Source: JBCDBD01 sp039184335
GTDB taxonomy: Bacteria; Bacteroidota; Bacteroidia; Flavobacteriales; Flavobacteriaceae
Assembly: GCA_039184335.1 (NCBI GenBank)
Contig: JBCDBD010000012.1
Span: 1-64,000 of the forward strand
Reading direction: 5' to 3'
Length of the DNA: 64,000 nt
Shown: piece after piece, positions 7,474-16,324 of the stretch
Layout of the letters: every line of letters begins with the position of its first letter
Position numbering within the stretch: the stretch's first letter is position 1
Notes under the pieces: model-generated
The model's input: the letters and a program-made list of their open reading frames with translations, nothing else
Databases searched by the model: none
What the model was told of the DNA's origin: nothing
Position numbers and translations under genes: made by a program

Positions 7474-8949
7474 ATGGAAGACGAATACATTAAACTGGTC
7501 TTTGGCCTAAAGCTCAAACAACTACGGGTAAAAAAAAACCTGTCCCTTTTCGGACTGTCGAAGTTGACCGGTTTGTCAAAATCGTACCTTAACGAGATTG
7601 AAAAGGGAAAAAAATACCCCAAGACCGATAAGATTGCACTACTTGCCGAAAAACTTCAGGTACCCTATGACAATCTGGTCTCCCTAAAACTGGACAAAAA
7701 CCTTGCCCCTATTGGGGAACTGTTACAATCCAAGGTCCTGAAAGAACTTCCCTTAGACCTATTTGGCATCAAAGAAGGGGACCTCATCGATATTGTGGCC
7801 AATGCCCCCACAAAAGTCAATGCCTTTATCAGCACAGTCATTGAAATTGCCAAGCACTATAACTTCGGCAGGGAGAGTTTTTACCTCGCCGCTGTGCGAT
7901 CTTACCAAGAGGCCAACCAAAATTTTTTTCCTGAACTGGAAGAAACCGTATTAAAATTTGCAGAAGCCTATCAGATCGATCTTGGCCGATCGGTCCATTC
8001 TGCTGAACTGGAAGAAATTCTTGTGGAGGAGTATGGGTATATCATCAACAATGAAGAGCTCACCAAATACCAAGAGCTCGACAATCTGAGGTCCATTTTT
8101 GTACCCAAGACCAAGACCTTGCTCGTGGCCAGCCATATTGATGAACCCCAGCGTACCTTTATCTATGCCAAGGAACTGGGATACAATTTTATGAACATCA
8201 AAGAACGGCTCTACACCTTCACATGGATAAAGTTTGATAATTTTGACCAAGTGCTCCACAATCTGTTTGCCTCTTATTTTGCCGGTGCCCTCATCATCCC
8301 CAGACAATTGTTTACCACGCACATTGACAAATTTTTGGACAAACCCCAATTGGACAAAACCTTTTTAAGTGGCATCAAAAACCGTTACAATGCTTCCCCG
8401 GAATCTTTGTACCAAAGATTGACCAATATTTTGCCTACAGACTATCATTTGGAGAATCTCTTTTTTCTGCGTTTTGGATATCAAAAAGGAAGTCAACGGT
8501 ATCATCTGAACAAAGAACTGCACCTGACCCACCAACATTCGCCACATGGCAACGAGGCAAATGAAAAATACTGCCGCAGGTGGGCCTCCATTCGTGTTTT
8601 ACAGGAAATCTCAAAAAACGAGGGGGAACATCACATGGACGTGCAAATCTCACACTATCCCGATGATGGTCTTTCTTATCTCATTTTGGCATCGGCCACC
8701 AAAGACCCATTCAAGCAAGATTCGTATCGCAGTGTAAGTATCGGTCTACTTATCAACAACCCATTACGGAAAAAGGTAAAATTTCTGGACGACCCAGCCA
8801 TACAGACCTTTGATGTCGGTGTTACCTGCGAGCGATGTTCCATCAACAATTGTGAAGTGCGCCAGAGTCCACCAACCATCTTACAACAACAGGAAAAGAA
8901 CAAAAAGACCGAAAACGTGGTCAAGTCCCTCCAGAAAAAACTTGGTTAA
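7474..8949 (+). CDS. RamB/ScfR-like XRE transcriptional regulator of the glyoxylate shunt
   Basis: The N-terminus (residues about 5-65) is an XRE helix-turn-helix (LKQLRVKKNLSLFGLSKLTGLSKSYLNEIEKG). A middle region of about 270 residues resembles the ImmA/IrrE-like segment of this family, and the C-terminal region carries the Cys-rich tail CERCSINNCEVRQSPP typical of short-chain fatty-acyl regulators. In actinobacteria the family member RamB controls aceA and aceB; here the gene is divergent from aceB, so the same role is a strong inference. An upstream in-frame ATG at 7450 is rejected because the -7 box TATCTTTG lies between it and this start. Its stop overlaps the stop of the convergent epimerase gene by 4 bases. 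Confidence 0.88.
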   Translation: MEDEYIKLVFGLKLKQLRVKKNLSLFGLSKLTGLSKSYLNEIEKGKKYPKTDKIALLAEKLQVPYDNLVSLKLDKNLAPIGELLQSKVLKELPLDLFGIKEGDLIDIVANAPTKVNAFISTVIEIAKHYNFGRESFYLAAVRSYQEANQNFFPELEETVLKFAEAYQIDLGRSVHSAELEEILVEEYGYIINNEELTKYQELDNLRSIFVPKTKTLLVASHIDEPQRTFIYAKELGYNFMNIKERLYTFTWIKFDNFDQVLHNLFASYFAGALIIPRQLFTTHIDKFLDKPQLDKTFLSGIKNRYNASPESLYQRLTNILPTDYHLENLFFLRFGYQKGSQRYHLNKELHLTHQHSPHGNEANEKYCRRWASIRVLQEISKNEGEHHMDVQISHYPDDGLSYLILASATKDPFKQDSYRSVSIGLLINNPLRKKVKFLDDPAIQTFDVGVTCERCSINNCEVRQSPPTILQQQEKNKKTENVVKSLQKKLG

Positions 8950-9722
8950 CCGTTCACGGTCAACAACACCTTAAATCGGGCATCACCATTCAGGTACTGA
9001 AACCCGGTATGCAGATCACGTTGTTCAACGGCATATGGATAAAAGGAGATGGGTTCGATGCAAACCATATTGCGCACTTCTGTCCAGAGCATAAAATGCC
9101 CAAAACCTTCTGTAGCAATGCTAATGTCTTTCTTATCTTTTAGGGTAATCTTGGAACAATCAGCTACCTGGAATGCTCTACCGCCCACGGCCAACACTTC
9201 ATCCAAGGTAATCTCTTTCTGGTCGGTTACGATAACCGGATCCCCAACATGCAGTTTAAAGGCCGGATGGTACCCCAGCATAAAGGGCATCTCTTTTTCC
9301 CCTGATACTACAAAGCCAATTTCAAGACCGTTTTCCGTTAGTTCAAAAGATTTTTCAAAACTGAAGCTGTAGGGCCATACCAGGCGCTGCTTATCAGAGT
9401 TCCCAGGGAATTTCGAGTTGATGATCGGGGTGCCCGCCTTATAGTCTTTTTGAAACACAGCCGTAGTTTCAGTTTGGGAAACCAGCACATAGTCAAGTTC
9501 ACGCAGCAGGCCATGCTGATCTTGAATTGCTGTGGCCCTTGGCACCTGCACACGAAAACCAGCTTCATTTACCGGCCCGATGATGGGAAACATCTCGGTA
9601 TCGGCACTTCGCCAACCCGGACTTCCCTTTTGATGAATACATTCATGGGCATTGACTTTATAGCCGACCAATTCCCCTTGGTCAATGGAGACTTTTTGAT
9701 TGCTTGACTGTAATTGTATCAT
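8946..9722 (-). CDS. Aldose 1-epimerase family protein
   Basis: A 258-residue galactose-mutarotase-like protein. The opening beta strands match the family (MIQLQSSNQKVSIDQGELVG), followed by PIIGPVNEAGFRV, the conserved LGYHPAFKLH with the catalytic-type His, and VCIEPISFYPYA carrying the Glu. It probably interconverts sugar anomers or acts on a phosphorylated hexose, as YeaD-like members do; the substrate is not determined. An earlier in-frame start at 9755 adds 11 residues that do not look like family sequence, so the ATG at 9722 is preferred. The gene stands alone. Confidence 0.85.
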   Translation of the reverse strand: MIQLQSSNQKVSIDQGELVGYKVNAHECIHQKGSPGWRSADTEMFPIIGPVNEAGFRVQVPRATAIQDQHGLLRELDYVLVSQTETTAVFQKDYKAGTPIINSKFPGNSDKQRLVWPYSFSFEKSFELTENGLEIGFVVSGEKEMPFMLGYHPAFKLHVGDPVIVTDQKEITLDEVLAVGGRAFQVADCSKITLKDKKDISIATEGFGHFMLWTEVRNMVCIEPISFYPYAVEQRDLHTGFQYLNGDARFKVLLTVNG

Positions 9723-9787
9723 TTTGGTTATTGATTGCTGGGTCTTTAGATCCATAGTGTTGCTCTTTGGGTCAAGGCCGCTATGGT

Positions 9788-9814
9788 TTTGAGATTGAAC
9801 GTCTCAAATTTTTT
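9788..9814 (+). terminator. Terminator-like hairpin with T tract
   Basis: TTTGAGA pairs with TCTCAAA around a seven-base loop, followed by six T on the plus strand. No plus-strand gene ends just upstream, so it may stop antisense read-through from the regulator gene ending at 8949. Confidence 0.35.
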
Positions 9815-9834
9815 GAGCCTGAAGATACCAAAAT

Positions 9835-10815
9835 CTAATCGATAAATCCTTGGGCGCGCATCCATTCGTCATTGAACATTTTGCCTACATAACGGCTACC
9901 ATGGTCGTGGAACAGCACGACTACCACATCATCTTTCTTAAAATGGTCCCTTAGCTGTAAAACCCCCTTGATGGCAGCGCCTGCCGAATTGCCCAAAAAC
10001 ATACCTTCTTCCTTGGCCAACCGTTGGGTGTATACCGCAGCGTCTTTGTCAGTCACTTTTGTAAAACCATCGATAATGTCAAAGTTGACATTTTTGGGCA
10101 GTATATCTTCCCCGATGCCCTCGGTAATATAAGGGTAGATTTCATTCTCATCGAACACCCCGGTTTCATGGTATTTTTTAAATACCGATCCATACGTGTC
10201 AACCCCCCATACCTTCACCTTGGGGTTTTGTGCTTTCAAATAACTCCCTACTCCTGAAATGGTACCCCCAGTTCCGACACCGACTACAAAATGGGTTACC
10301 TTGCCGGCCGTCTGCTGCCAAATTTCAGGACCCGTACTCTGGTAGTGCGCTTTACTATTAGATGGGTTATCGTATTGGTTCACATACCACGAATTGGGTA
10401 TCTCGGTCGCCAAACGCCTAGCGGTAGAATAATAGCTTTGCGGATCATCTGGGGCTACATCGGTCGGACAAACGTGCACTTCACTGCCCACAGCCTTGAG
10501 AATATCCATTTTCTCTTTTGACTGTTTATCGCTCATCACACAGATCATGCGATAGCCCTTAACAATAGCCGCCAAGGCCAGCCCCATGCCCGTATTGCCC
10601 GAGGTGCCCTCAATGATGGTACCCCCGGGTTTTAATATGCCAGCAGCCTCAGCATCTTCTACCATCTGCAGTGCCATACGGTCTTTGACCGAGTTGCCCG
10701 GATTAAATGTTTCATATTTAGCCAATACCAAACAGGGCAGTTCAGCAGTCAGGGCATTGATTTTCACCAAAGGCGTATTACCAATGGTTTCCAAGATATT
10801 CTTTGCATATTCCAT
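9835..10815 (-). CDS. PLP-dependent cysteine synthase / cystathionine beta-synthase family protein
   Basis: A fold-type II PLP enzyme of 326 residues. The PLP lysine is in NPGNSVKDRMA, the substrate loop is EGTSGNTGMGLA, the phosphate loop is VGVGTGGTISGVG, and the C-terminal GNSAGAA is present. It should catalyse beta-replacement with O-acetylserine or serine to make cysteine or cystathionine. No C-terminal CBS domains are present. Start: a longer frame reaches 10902, but it runs into the permease gene, and a TATCTTTG box lies 7 bases before the ATG at 10815, so this start is chosen and gives a very short leader. Confidence 0.92.
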   Translation of the reverse strand: MEYAKNILETIGNTPLVKINALTAELPCLVLAKYETFNPGNSVKDRMALQMVEDAEAAGILKPGGTIIEGTSGNTGMGLALAAIVKGYRMICVMSDKQSKEKMDILKAVGSEVHVCPTDVAPDDPQSYYSTARRLATEIPNSWYVNQYDNPSNSKAHYQSTGPEIWQQTAGKVTHFVVGVGTGGTISGVGSYLKAQNPKVKVWGVDTYGSVFKKYHETGVFDENEIYPYITEGIGEDILPKNVNFDIIDGFTKVTDKDAAVYTQRLAKEEGMFLGNSAGAAIKGVLQLRDHFKKDDVVVVLFHDHGSRYVGKMFNDEWMRAQGFID

Positions 10816-10822
10816 ACTGCCG

Positions 10823-10830
10823 CAAAGATA
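10823..10830 (-). promoter_or_regulatory. -7 promoter box TATCTTTG for the cysteine synthase gene
   Basis: Perfect TAnnTTTG match 7 bases upstream of the chosen ATG, implying a nearly leaderless mRNA. Confidence 0.65.
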
Positions 10831-10855
10831 GCTGTTACCCATAAATTTTTGTGCG

Positions 10856-12097
10856 CTACTCGAACTTAATGGCCCTGACCGGCGTAATTTTGGTAATGGC
10901 ATAAGATGGTACCAACAACATGAGCAGACATAGTGCCATCACCCCAAAATTCAGTAAGAGCACCGTACCGATATCAATATGTACGGGAACATATTCAATG
11001 TAATATTCTTCAGGATTGGGAAACTTTAAAAATCGATAGTTTTGCTGCAATAGCAGCAGACCCATACCAATACCATTGCCCCATAACAGACCGATCCCGA
11101 TCAAATAGGCTGCATTGTACAAAAACACCTTTCGTATGCTCCAATTTGCTGAGCCCAATGCCTTGAGTATGCCAATCATTTGGGTCCGTTCCAGTATCAA
11201 CACCAACAAAGCGGTAATCATATTGATCCCGCCCACAACAATCATAATACCGATAATAAGCGCAATATTAAAATCGAAGAGACCGATCCATTCAAAAATC
11301 TTATAATATTTGTTCTTGATGTTTTGGGTGTCTAAGGTAGATTGGGTCTTCCCATATATTTCATTGCTTTTTTGGTCAATCAGATCAAAATCTTCCAAAA
11401 AGACCTCGAAATTACCAACTTCATCGGCCTTCCATTTGTTCATTCGTTGAATGTGTCGAATATCGACAAACACATAATCTCGATCCAATTCCTCAAATCC
11501 GCTCTCATAAATTCCAACAATCTTGAACTTTCTGTTGTTGGGTACTTTCGAGGGGTCATCGTCTTTGAGAAAAACCGCAAAAAAATCATCTCCAGACCGT
11601 AATTGCAACAGGTTCGCCTTCAAGCTTGAAACAAGCACCTCATCATTTAATTCGCCCGAATAATCGGGCAGTCTACCCTCGACCAGGTATTCTTCAAAAA
11701 AAGACCAATTGTAGTCCTTGCCCACCCCTTTGGCCAACATGCCCTCAAAAGTGTCTTCGGTTCTGATGATACCACCTTTGGTGGCCACTGCCTGTACATG
11801 CAAAATACCGTCGACATCCTTAAACTCCGGATAAAAGTCCTGTTGCAGTGAAACGGGCACCACCGAAACCTCAGAGGTGTTGTTATCGTAATTAAAAATT
11901 TGGATATGCCCATTGAACGCAGCCACTTTTTCCCTGATCTTATACTTGAGCCCGACACCGGTCGTAATAGCAACCAACATCATCACTACACCGATGGCAA
12001 TGGCCGCTATGGCTATTTTTATTATCGGGGCAGAAATACTAATTTTATGCTCCTTCCCTGTAATCAGGCGTTTGGCAATAAACAACTCTAAATTCAA
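10856..12097 (-). CDS. LolC/LolE-type ABC transporter permease (FtsX-like)
   Basis: Inner-membrane permease of 413 residues with the family layout: one N-terminal membrane helix (residues about 25-48, PIIKIAIAAIAIGVVMMLV), a large periplasmic domain to about residue 270, then three helices (ALIIGIMIVVGGINMITALLVLIL; NAAYLIGIGLL; LLLNFGVMALCLLMLLVPSYAI). The motif RTQMIGILKALGSANWSIRKVF is the coupling region found in LolC/E. Likely role: lipoprotein release or a related outer-membrane export system. The first codon is TTG; an in-frame stop lies 12 bases upstream with no ATG, and the first residues match the family. A -7 box TACTTTTG lies inside the divergent NamZ gene. No ATPase gene is adjacent. 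Confidence 0.88.
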   Translation of the reverse strand: MNLELFIAKRLITGKEHKISISAPIIKIAIAAIAIGVVMMLVAITTGVGLKYKIREKVAAFNGHIQIFNYDNNTSEVSVVPVSLQQDFYPEFKDVDGILHVQAVATKGGIIRTEDTFEGMLAKGVGKDYNWSFFEEYLVEGRLPDYSGELNDEVLVSSLKANLLQLRSGDDFFAVFLKDDDPSKVPNNRKFKIVGIYESGFEELDRDYVFVDIRHIQRMNKWKADEVGNFEVFLEDFDLIDQKSNEIYGKTQSTLDTQNIKNKYYKIFEWIGLFDFNIALIIGIMIVVGGINMITALLVLILERTQMIGILKALGSANWSIRKVFLYNAAYLIGIGLLWGNGIGMGLLLLQQNYRFLKFPNPEEYYIEYVPVHIDIGTVLLLNFGVMALCLLMLLVPSYAITKITPVRAIKFE

Positions 12098-12115
12098 CGG
12101 ATGCCTCTTTTATCG

Positions 12116-13327
12116 ATGTTCAAAAGTACAGTTTTCTTATTGGTTTTTGTTGTCTCTGCTTGTGGGCAACACCCCAAACAAGATGCTGCCCAAAGGCTTG
12201 AAAATAAAAATGACACCGTGGGTAACGTCATCGTAGGGGCCAATCGTACCAAAATGTACTTGCCATTGCTCAAAGGCCTCCATGTGGCCATTGTGGCCAA
12301 CCCAACCAGTGTGGTCTTTACGAAAAAAGGGTATACCCATGTGGTGGACACCCTTTTGGCAAGGGGGATTCAGGTACAAAAGGTATTCGCCCCGGAACAC
12401 GGGTTTCGCGGCAAGGCTGACGCAGGGGAAAAGATACCCGATGGAACGGATACCAAAACAGGACTTCCCCTTATCTCACTGTATGGAAAAAATCGAAAAC
12501 CTACTCCTGAACAACTTGAAGGGTTGGATATGGTGGTATTTGATATTCAAGATGTGGGCGTACGCTTTTACACCTATATTGCGACCCTGCAATTGGTCAT
12601 GGAAGCCTGTGCTGAAAAAGGAATTCCGGTTATGGTCTTTGACCGTCCAAATCCGAATGGGCATTATGTGGATGGCCCTACGATGAAAGCTCGACATACC
12701 AGTTTTTTGGGCATGACCGAAATTCCGCTGGTCTATGGCATGACCATCGGTGAATATGCGAAGATGATCAATGAAGAGGGTTGGCTGGCACATGGCAAAA
12801 AAGCAGCTTTGCACATCATCACTATAAAGAACTATACCCATGCAACCCCTTATTCTTTACCCGTTCGACCTTCACCGAACCTACCGAATGACACTGCCAT
12901 CAATCTCTACCCCAGTTTAGGACTGTTTGAAGGCACCCATGTCAATGCCGGTCGCGGCACTGAATTTCAGTTTCAGCGCTATGGTGCCACTTTCTTGGAT
13001 AGTACCGTGTTCAGCTTTACATATAGGCCCCAACCCAATTTTGGATCCAAGCATCCAAAGGAAGAAGGAAAAACCTGCTATGGCGAAAATTTGTCAGAAC
13101 AACCCAAGATGGGTGCCGTCTCTTTGCAATGGCTGATCAAGGCATACCAAAACGCAACAGATGGCACCAGGTTCTTCAAAACCGATTCCTTTACCAAACA
13201 TGCGGGTACCGAAATATTGCGACAACAAATTGAACAGGGGCTGTCAGCGAAAGAAATCAAAGTTTCTTGGCAACCTGAACTTGACCGTTTTAGGGCTATC
13301 CGAGAAAAATACCTGATTTATGATTGA
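12116..13327 (+). CDS. namZ: Exo-beta-N-acetylmuramidase NamZ (DUF1343), lipoprotein
   Basis: Cell-wall recycling glycosidase that removes N-acetylmuramic acid from the non-reducing end of peptidoglycan chains. Residues 1-16 are a lipoprotein signal (MFKSTVFLLVFVVSAC), so the enzyme is anchored in the envelope. Family blocks are clear: NPTSVV, APEHGFRGKADAGE, DIQDVGVRFYTYI, FDRPNPNGHYVDGP and EGTHVNAGRGTEFQF. An ATG at 12101 is possible, but the start at 12116 places Lys correctly for a lipoprotein signal. Its 3' end overlaps the convergent desaturase gene by 10 bases. Confidence 0.92.
   Translation: MFKSTVFLLVFVVSACGQHPKQDAAQRLENKNDTVGNVIVGANRTKMYLPLLKGLHVAIVANPTSVVFTKKGYTHVVDTLLARGIQVQKVFAPEHGFRGKADAGEKIPDGTDTKTGLPLISLYGKNRKPTPEQLEGLDMVVFDIQDVGVRFYTYIATLQLVMEACAEKGIPVMVFDRPNPNGHYVDGPTMKARHTSFLGMTEIPLVYGMTIGEYAKMINEEGWLAHGKKAALHIITIKNYTHATPYSLPVRPSPNLPNDTAINLYPSLGLFEGTHVNAGRGTEFQFQRYGATFLDSTVFSFTYRPQPNFGSKHPKEEGKTCYGENLSEQPKMGAVSLQWLIKAYQNATDGTRFFKTDSFTKHAGTEILRQQIEQGLSAKEIKVSWQPELDRFRAIREKYLIYD
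12121..12128 (-). promoter_or_regulatory. -7 promoter box TACTTTTG for the permease gene
   Basis: Matches TAnnTTTG and sits within the first codons of the divergent namZ gene, 23 bases before the TTG start of the permease. Confidence 0.5.
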
Positions 13328-14166
13328 TGGTTCCTGGAATCTATCGTCGTAGGCCTACGGTATGTGTGAAAGGGCTGTTTCAACAGTCCAGTGATACTGC
13401 TGTTTTCCTTTTCATCAGGAAAAGTATCTACGCCATAGGTGATTTTTTCAGTATCCAATTTCATGTAAGTGCCAAAAAGCCGATCCCAAATCGAAAAGAT
13501 ATTGCCATAGTTTGAATCGGTATAGGGCAATACAAAATGGTGGTGCACCTTGTGCATGTCAGGAGACACGATGATCCAACTCAATACCTCATCGAGCTTT
13601 CGGGGCAGTCGAATATTGGCATGGTTAAACTGTGACAACACCACAGAAAGGCTCTGGTAAAGCATGATGACCCCGATAGGGGCACCAACCACAAAAACGC
13701 CCATCAGCGTAAATACATATCGAATCAGGCTCTCCAACGGATGGTGCCTATTTGCAGTAGTCGTATCCACGTTGTGATCGGAATGGTGTACCAAATGGAT
13801 CATCCATAGGGGCTTGATCTTGTGTTCGACCCAATGTGCCGTATAGGCCCCAATTAAATCTAAAAGCAAGACGCCTAAAAAAACATAGGCCCACAGCGGC
13901 ATTTCAGGCATCCAATTAATGATACCAAATTGATGTTCAATAGTCCAATCTGATGTCTTTAACAGCAGAAATGCCAACGGAAAATTCACGACAATGGTGG
14001 TCAACGTAAAAAAGAAGTTGGGTACGGCGTGCCGCCACTTTCTGTACTTTACGTCAAAAAGAGGCACAATACCTTCCAAAATCCAAAAAAACGTGATTCC
14101 CCCGACCAGAATAAGACTTCGATGTAGTGCCGGTATCGTTTCAAAGTAATTCATCAACTGCTCCAT
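13318..14166 (-). CDS. Sterol desaturase / fatty acid hydroxylase family membrane protein
   Basis: An integral membrane di-iron oxygenase of 282 residues with about four hydrophobic segments. The three His clusters are visible: HWVEH in an HxxxH form, HLVHHSDHNVD with a downstream NRHHP, and HKVHHHF near residue 212. The family hydroxylates or desaturates lipids, sterols or carotenoids; the substrate is not evident from context. Start ATG with a TATCTTTG -7 box 4 bases upstream. It overlaps namZ tail to tail. Confidence 0.9.
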   Translation of the reverse strand: MEQLMNYFETIPALHRSLILVGGITFFWILEGIVPLFDVKYRKWRHAVPNFFFTLTTIVVNFPLAFLLLKTSDWTIEHQFGIINWMPEMPLWAYVFLGVLLLDLIGAYTAHWVEHKIKPLWMIHLVHHSDHNVDTTTANRHHPLESLIRYVFTLMGVFVVGAPIGVIMLYQSLSVVLSQFNHANIRLPRKLDEVLSWIIVSPDMHKVHHHFVLPYTDSNYGNIFSIWDRLFGTYMKLDTEKITYGVDTFPDEKENSSITGLLKQPFHTYRRPTTIDSRNHQS

Positions 14167-14170
14167 AGCC

Positions 14171-14178
14171 CAAAGATA
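14171..14178 (-). promoter_or_regulatory. -7 promoter box TATCTTTG for the desaturase gene
   Basis: Perfect -7 match four bases upstream of the ATG, inside the 20-base gap after the YkgJ-type gene; it implies a leaderless transcript. Confidence 0.6.
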
Positions 14179-14186
14179 CGAAATCG

Positions 14187-14678
14187 TTATAGTTTAAGAC
14201 GTTGTCCCATGGCCTCAACAATGCGGAAGGCTGCGGGACATATGGCTACATTCTTTAAGGTCAAATGGCCGATTTGGTGAAATTTCTTTCGATCGGTATG
14301 TGGAAATTCACGGCAAGCCTTTGGCCGTATATCATAGATCATACAATGGTTATCGGCCCCCAAAAATGTACAGGGCACCTCTTGAAGCACATAATCATTT
14401 TCTTCATCAAGCCGTAGGTACCGCTCGATAAAAACCGAAGGCTTTATTCGCATCGATTTTGAAATCCGCTGAATATCGATATTGGTAAACAGGGGGCCTG
14501 TGGTCTTACAGCAATTGGCGCAGGTCAGACAATCCGTTCTTTCAAATTCTGCTTCATGGAGTTCTTGCATGACATAGTCCAGATTTTTGGGCGGTCTACG
14601 TTTCAGTTTGGCAAACAACGCTTTGTGCGAAGCATGTTTTTCTTTCGCTTTTTCTGGTAGATCTTCCAATACTGACAA
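14187..14678 (-). CDS. YkgJ-family cysteine-cluster protein
   Basis: A 163-residue cytosolic protein with the zinc/iron-chelating cluster CLTCANCCKTTG near residue 55 and further Cys in CTFLG, HCMIYDIRPKAC and AICPAAF, the pattern of the YkgJ (CxxCxxCC) family. Molecular function is unknown for the family. The longest frame starts at a TTG at 14690 that overlaps the -7 box TAAGTTTG (14688-14695), so a TTG at 14678 (SVLEDLPEKAKEKH) is the more likely start. Confidence 0.82.
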   Translation of the reverse strand: MSVLEDLPEKAKEKHASHKALFAKLKRRPPKNLDYVMQELHEAEFERTDCLTCANCCKTTGPLFTNIDIQRISKSMRIKPSVFIERYLRLDEENDYVLQEVPCTFLGADNHCMIYDIRPKACREFPHTDRKKFHQIGHLTLKNVAICPAAFRIVEAMGQRLKL

Positions 14679-14687
14679 CTTTATGCA

Positions 14688-14695
14688 CAAACTTA
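14688..14695 (-). promoter_or_regulatory. -7 promoter box TAAGTTTG for the YkgJ-type gene
   Basis: Matches TAnnTTTG; its position excludes the TTG at 14690 as a start. Confidence 0.5.
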
Positions 14696-14760
14696 AAAAT
14701 TTGAAATCGATTCCTCCTTTTTATGGCGATATTGTCTCAATTTTACAGCAAATTGTATTG

Positions 14761-15474
14761 ATGGGCGATATTTGGGGCAAGGCCCTTTTAGATTATCAAT
14801 TGGGCAACTATCAAGAAGATATTGTCACCTATTCTTCGTTGGATGAAGAAGACGTGATTCCCTTACCCTACCTATTCAGGAACTTTGACGAGATGCCGAT
14901 GTTAGAGCAAAAAGCACTGCTTCGCTGTGAGGGGCATGTTCTTGATATTGGTTGTGGTGCTGGAAGCCACAGCCTTTACCTACAAGAAAAGGGGTATGTG
15001 GTCACCTCACTTGATGTATCTGCCGGAGCGATTGCAACCTGCAAACTGAGAGGCATAAAAAATAGGGTTGAAAATTCAGTTTTAGCTTATTCAGGCACAA
15101 AATTTGATACCCTATTGCTGTTGATGAACGGTATTGGAATTGTGGGCCATTTGGCAAATATGGAGGTGTATCTGCAACATTTCAAGACCCTTTTAAAACC
15201 TGAAGGGCAGATTTTGTTGGATTCCAGCGATATCATTTACATGTTTGCAAAAGATGCTGATGGTGGTCATTGGATCCCCAATGACAAGGGTTATTACGGG
15301 GAAGTAACTTTTCAAATGGTGTACAAAGGGGCTGAAAGTGGTTTTTTTCAATGGTTGTATCTTGATTTCAATACCCTTCAAAATGCAGCCCGAGCCAACG
15401 GGTACGATTGCGAACTCGTAAGCCATGGAAAACATTACGACTATTTGGCCAGGCTTACCTTGGCTTCATACTAG
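14761..15474 (+). CDS. Class I SAM-dependent methyltransferase
   Basis: Residues about 60-75 hold the SAM-binding motif I VLDIGCGAGSHS, followed by the acidic end of strand 2 (VTSLDVSAGAI) and a motif IV-like LLLMNGIGIVGHL; the Asp/Asn pattern is usual for small-molecule methyltransferases. About 237 residues from the ATG at 14761. The open frame extends upstream to 14587, but that part overlaps the divergent YkgJ-type gene and lacks family character. Substrate unknown. Cytosolic. Confidence 0.85.
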   Translation: MGDIWGKALLDYQLGNYQEDIVTYSSLDEEDVIPLPYLFRNFDEMPMLEQKALLRCEGHVLDIGCGAGSHSLYLQEKGYVVTSLDVSAGAIATCKLRGIKNRVENSVLAYSGTKFDTLLLLMNGIGIVGHLANMEVYLQHFKTLLKPEGQILLDSSDIIYMFAKDADGGHWIPNDKGYYGEVTFQMVYKGAESGFFQWLYLDFNTLQNAARANGYDCELVSHGKHYDYLARLTLASY

Positions 15475-15512
15475 AAGCGATGTATTGTCCGTTTTACTAA
15501 AAATCAAATGCT

Positions 15513-16316
15513 ATGAAAAAATATTTGTGTGCTCCCCTGGTGCTTTTGTTGGTCTTCACGATTGGATGTTCAGGAGATGACAACCAAAACAATGGTTCAA
15601 GTAATCCCGTTGCAGACAATCCAACCAATTTTTTGGATATTGGGGCATCGGCCAATGACCTATTGTCCAATACCAATTTTGATGCCTTGGTGATTGAAGT
15701 AGCCTATGTATCTGGATTTCGCCCAACCAACGAAACCATGACGAATTTTGAAGACTACATACGTGAGCGAACGTTCAAACAAAATATAGAAATTGTATAT
15801 CGAGAGTTGCCCTCGCCCAATGAAGAAACACTGACCTTACAAGAAATATCAGATTTGGAAATTGAAAACAGGACCATATATAACGACGGTACCACAATAG
15901 CCGTTTATATTTATTTTGCCGATGCAGCCTCTGAAACTGATGACGAGGATGAGGGATTGGTCACCTTGGGTGCTGTTTATAGAAACACCTCAATGGTCAT
16001 CTATGAACAGACAGTACAGATACTTGAAGGGCTCAGCCCTACCATTTCGATAACCGATGTGGAAACGGCGACCCTCAATCATGAATTTGGGCATTTGCTC
16101 GGATTGGTCAATCTGGGCACCCCTTTGACCAATGCGCACGAAGATCCCGAAGCAGAAGGCCATTGTGATATTGACGGATGTTTGATGCAAGCCGAGCTAG
16201 AGTTTGGCGGTGCAATGATGCGTCTTTTGGAAAGCAGGACATCTAAAGGTTTGGTTGCCATTCCCGTATTGGATGCCGAGTGTATTTTAGATCTGCAAAA
16301 CAATGGTGGCCGTTAA
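15513..16316 (+). CDS. Lipoprotein zinc metalloprotease-like
   Basis: Signal peptide II at the N-terminus (LLVFTIGCSGDD), then an Asn/Asp-rich linker and a domain with the zincin motif NHEFGHLLGL near residue 190, where HExxH is written HEFGH and the following Gly and the downstream HEDPEAEGHC supply further potential ligands. Near the C-terminus ILDLQNNGGR ends the protein. Known flavobacterial 'membrane metalloprotease' proteins share this form. Surface or periplasmic location; substrate unknown. Lies 38 bases after the methyltransferase gene, possibly same transcript. Confidence 0.85.
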   Translation: MKKYLCAPLVLLLVFTIGCSGDDNQNNGSSNPVADNPTNFLDIGASANDLLSNTNFDALVIEVAYVSGFRPTNETMTNFEDYIRERTFKQNIEIVYRELPSPNEETLTLQEISDLEIENRTIYNDGTTIAVYIYFADAASETDDEDEGLVTLGAVYRNTSMVIYEQTVQILEGLSPTISITDVETATLNHEFGHLLGLVNLGTPLTNAHEDPEAEGHCDIDGCLMQAELEFGGAMMRLLESRTSKGLVAIPVLDAECILDLQNNGGR

Positions 16317-16324
16317 TGCAACAC

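Noticed and set aside
14587..14760. N-terminal 58-codon extension of the methyltransferase
   Set aside because: Overlaps the divergent YkgJ-type gene and its promoter, and lacks family-like sequence; the ATG at 14761 is used instead.
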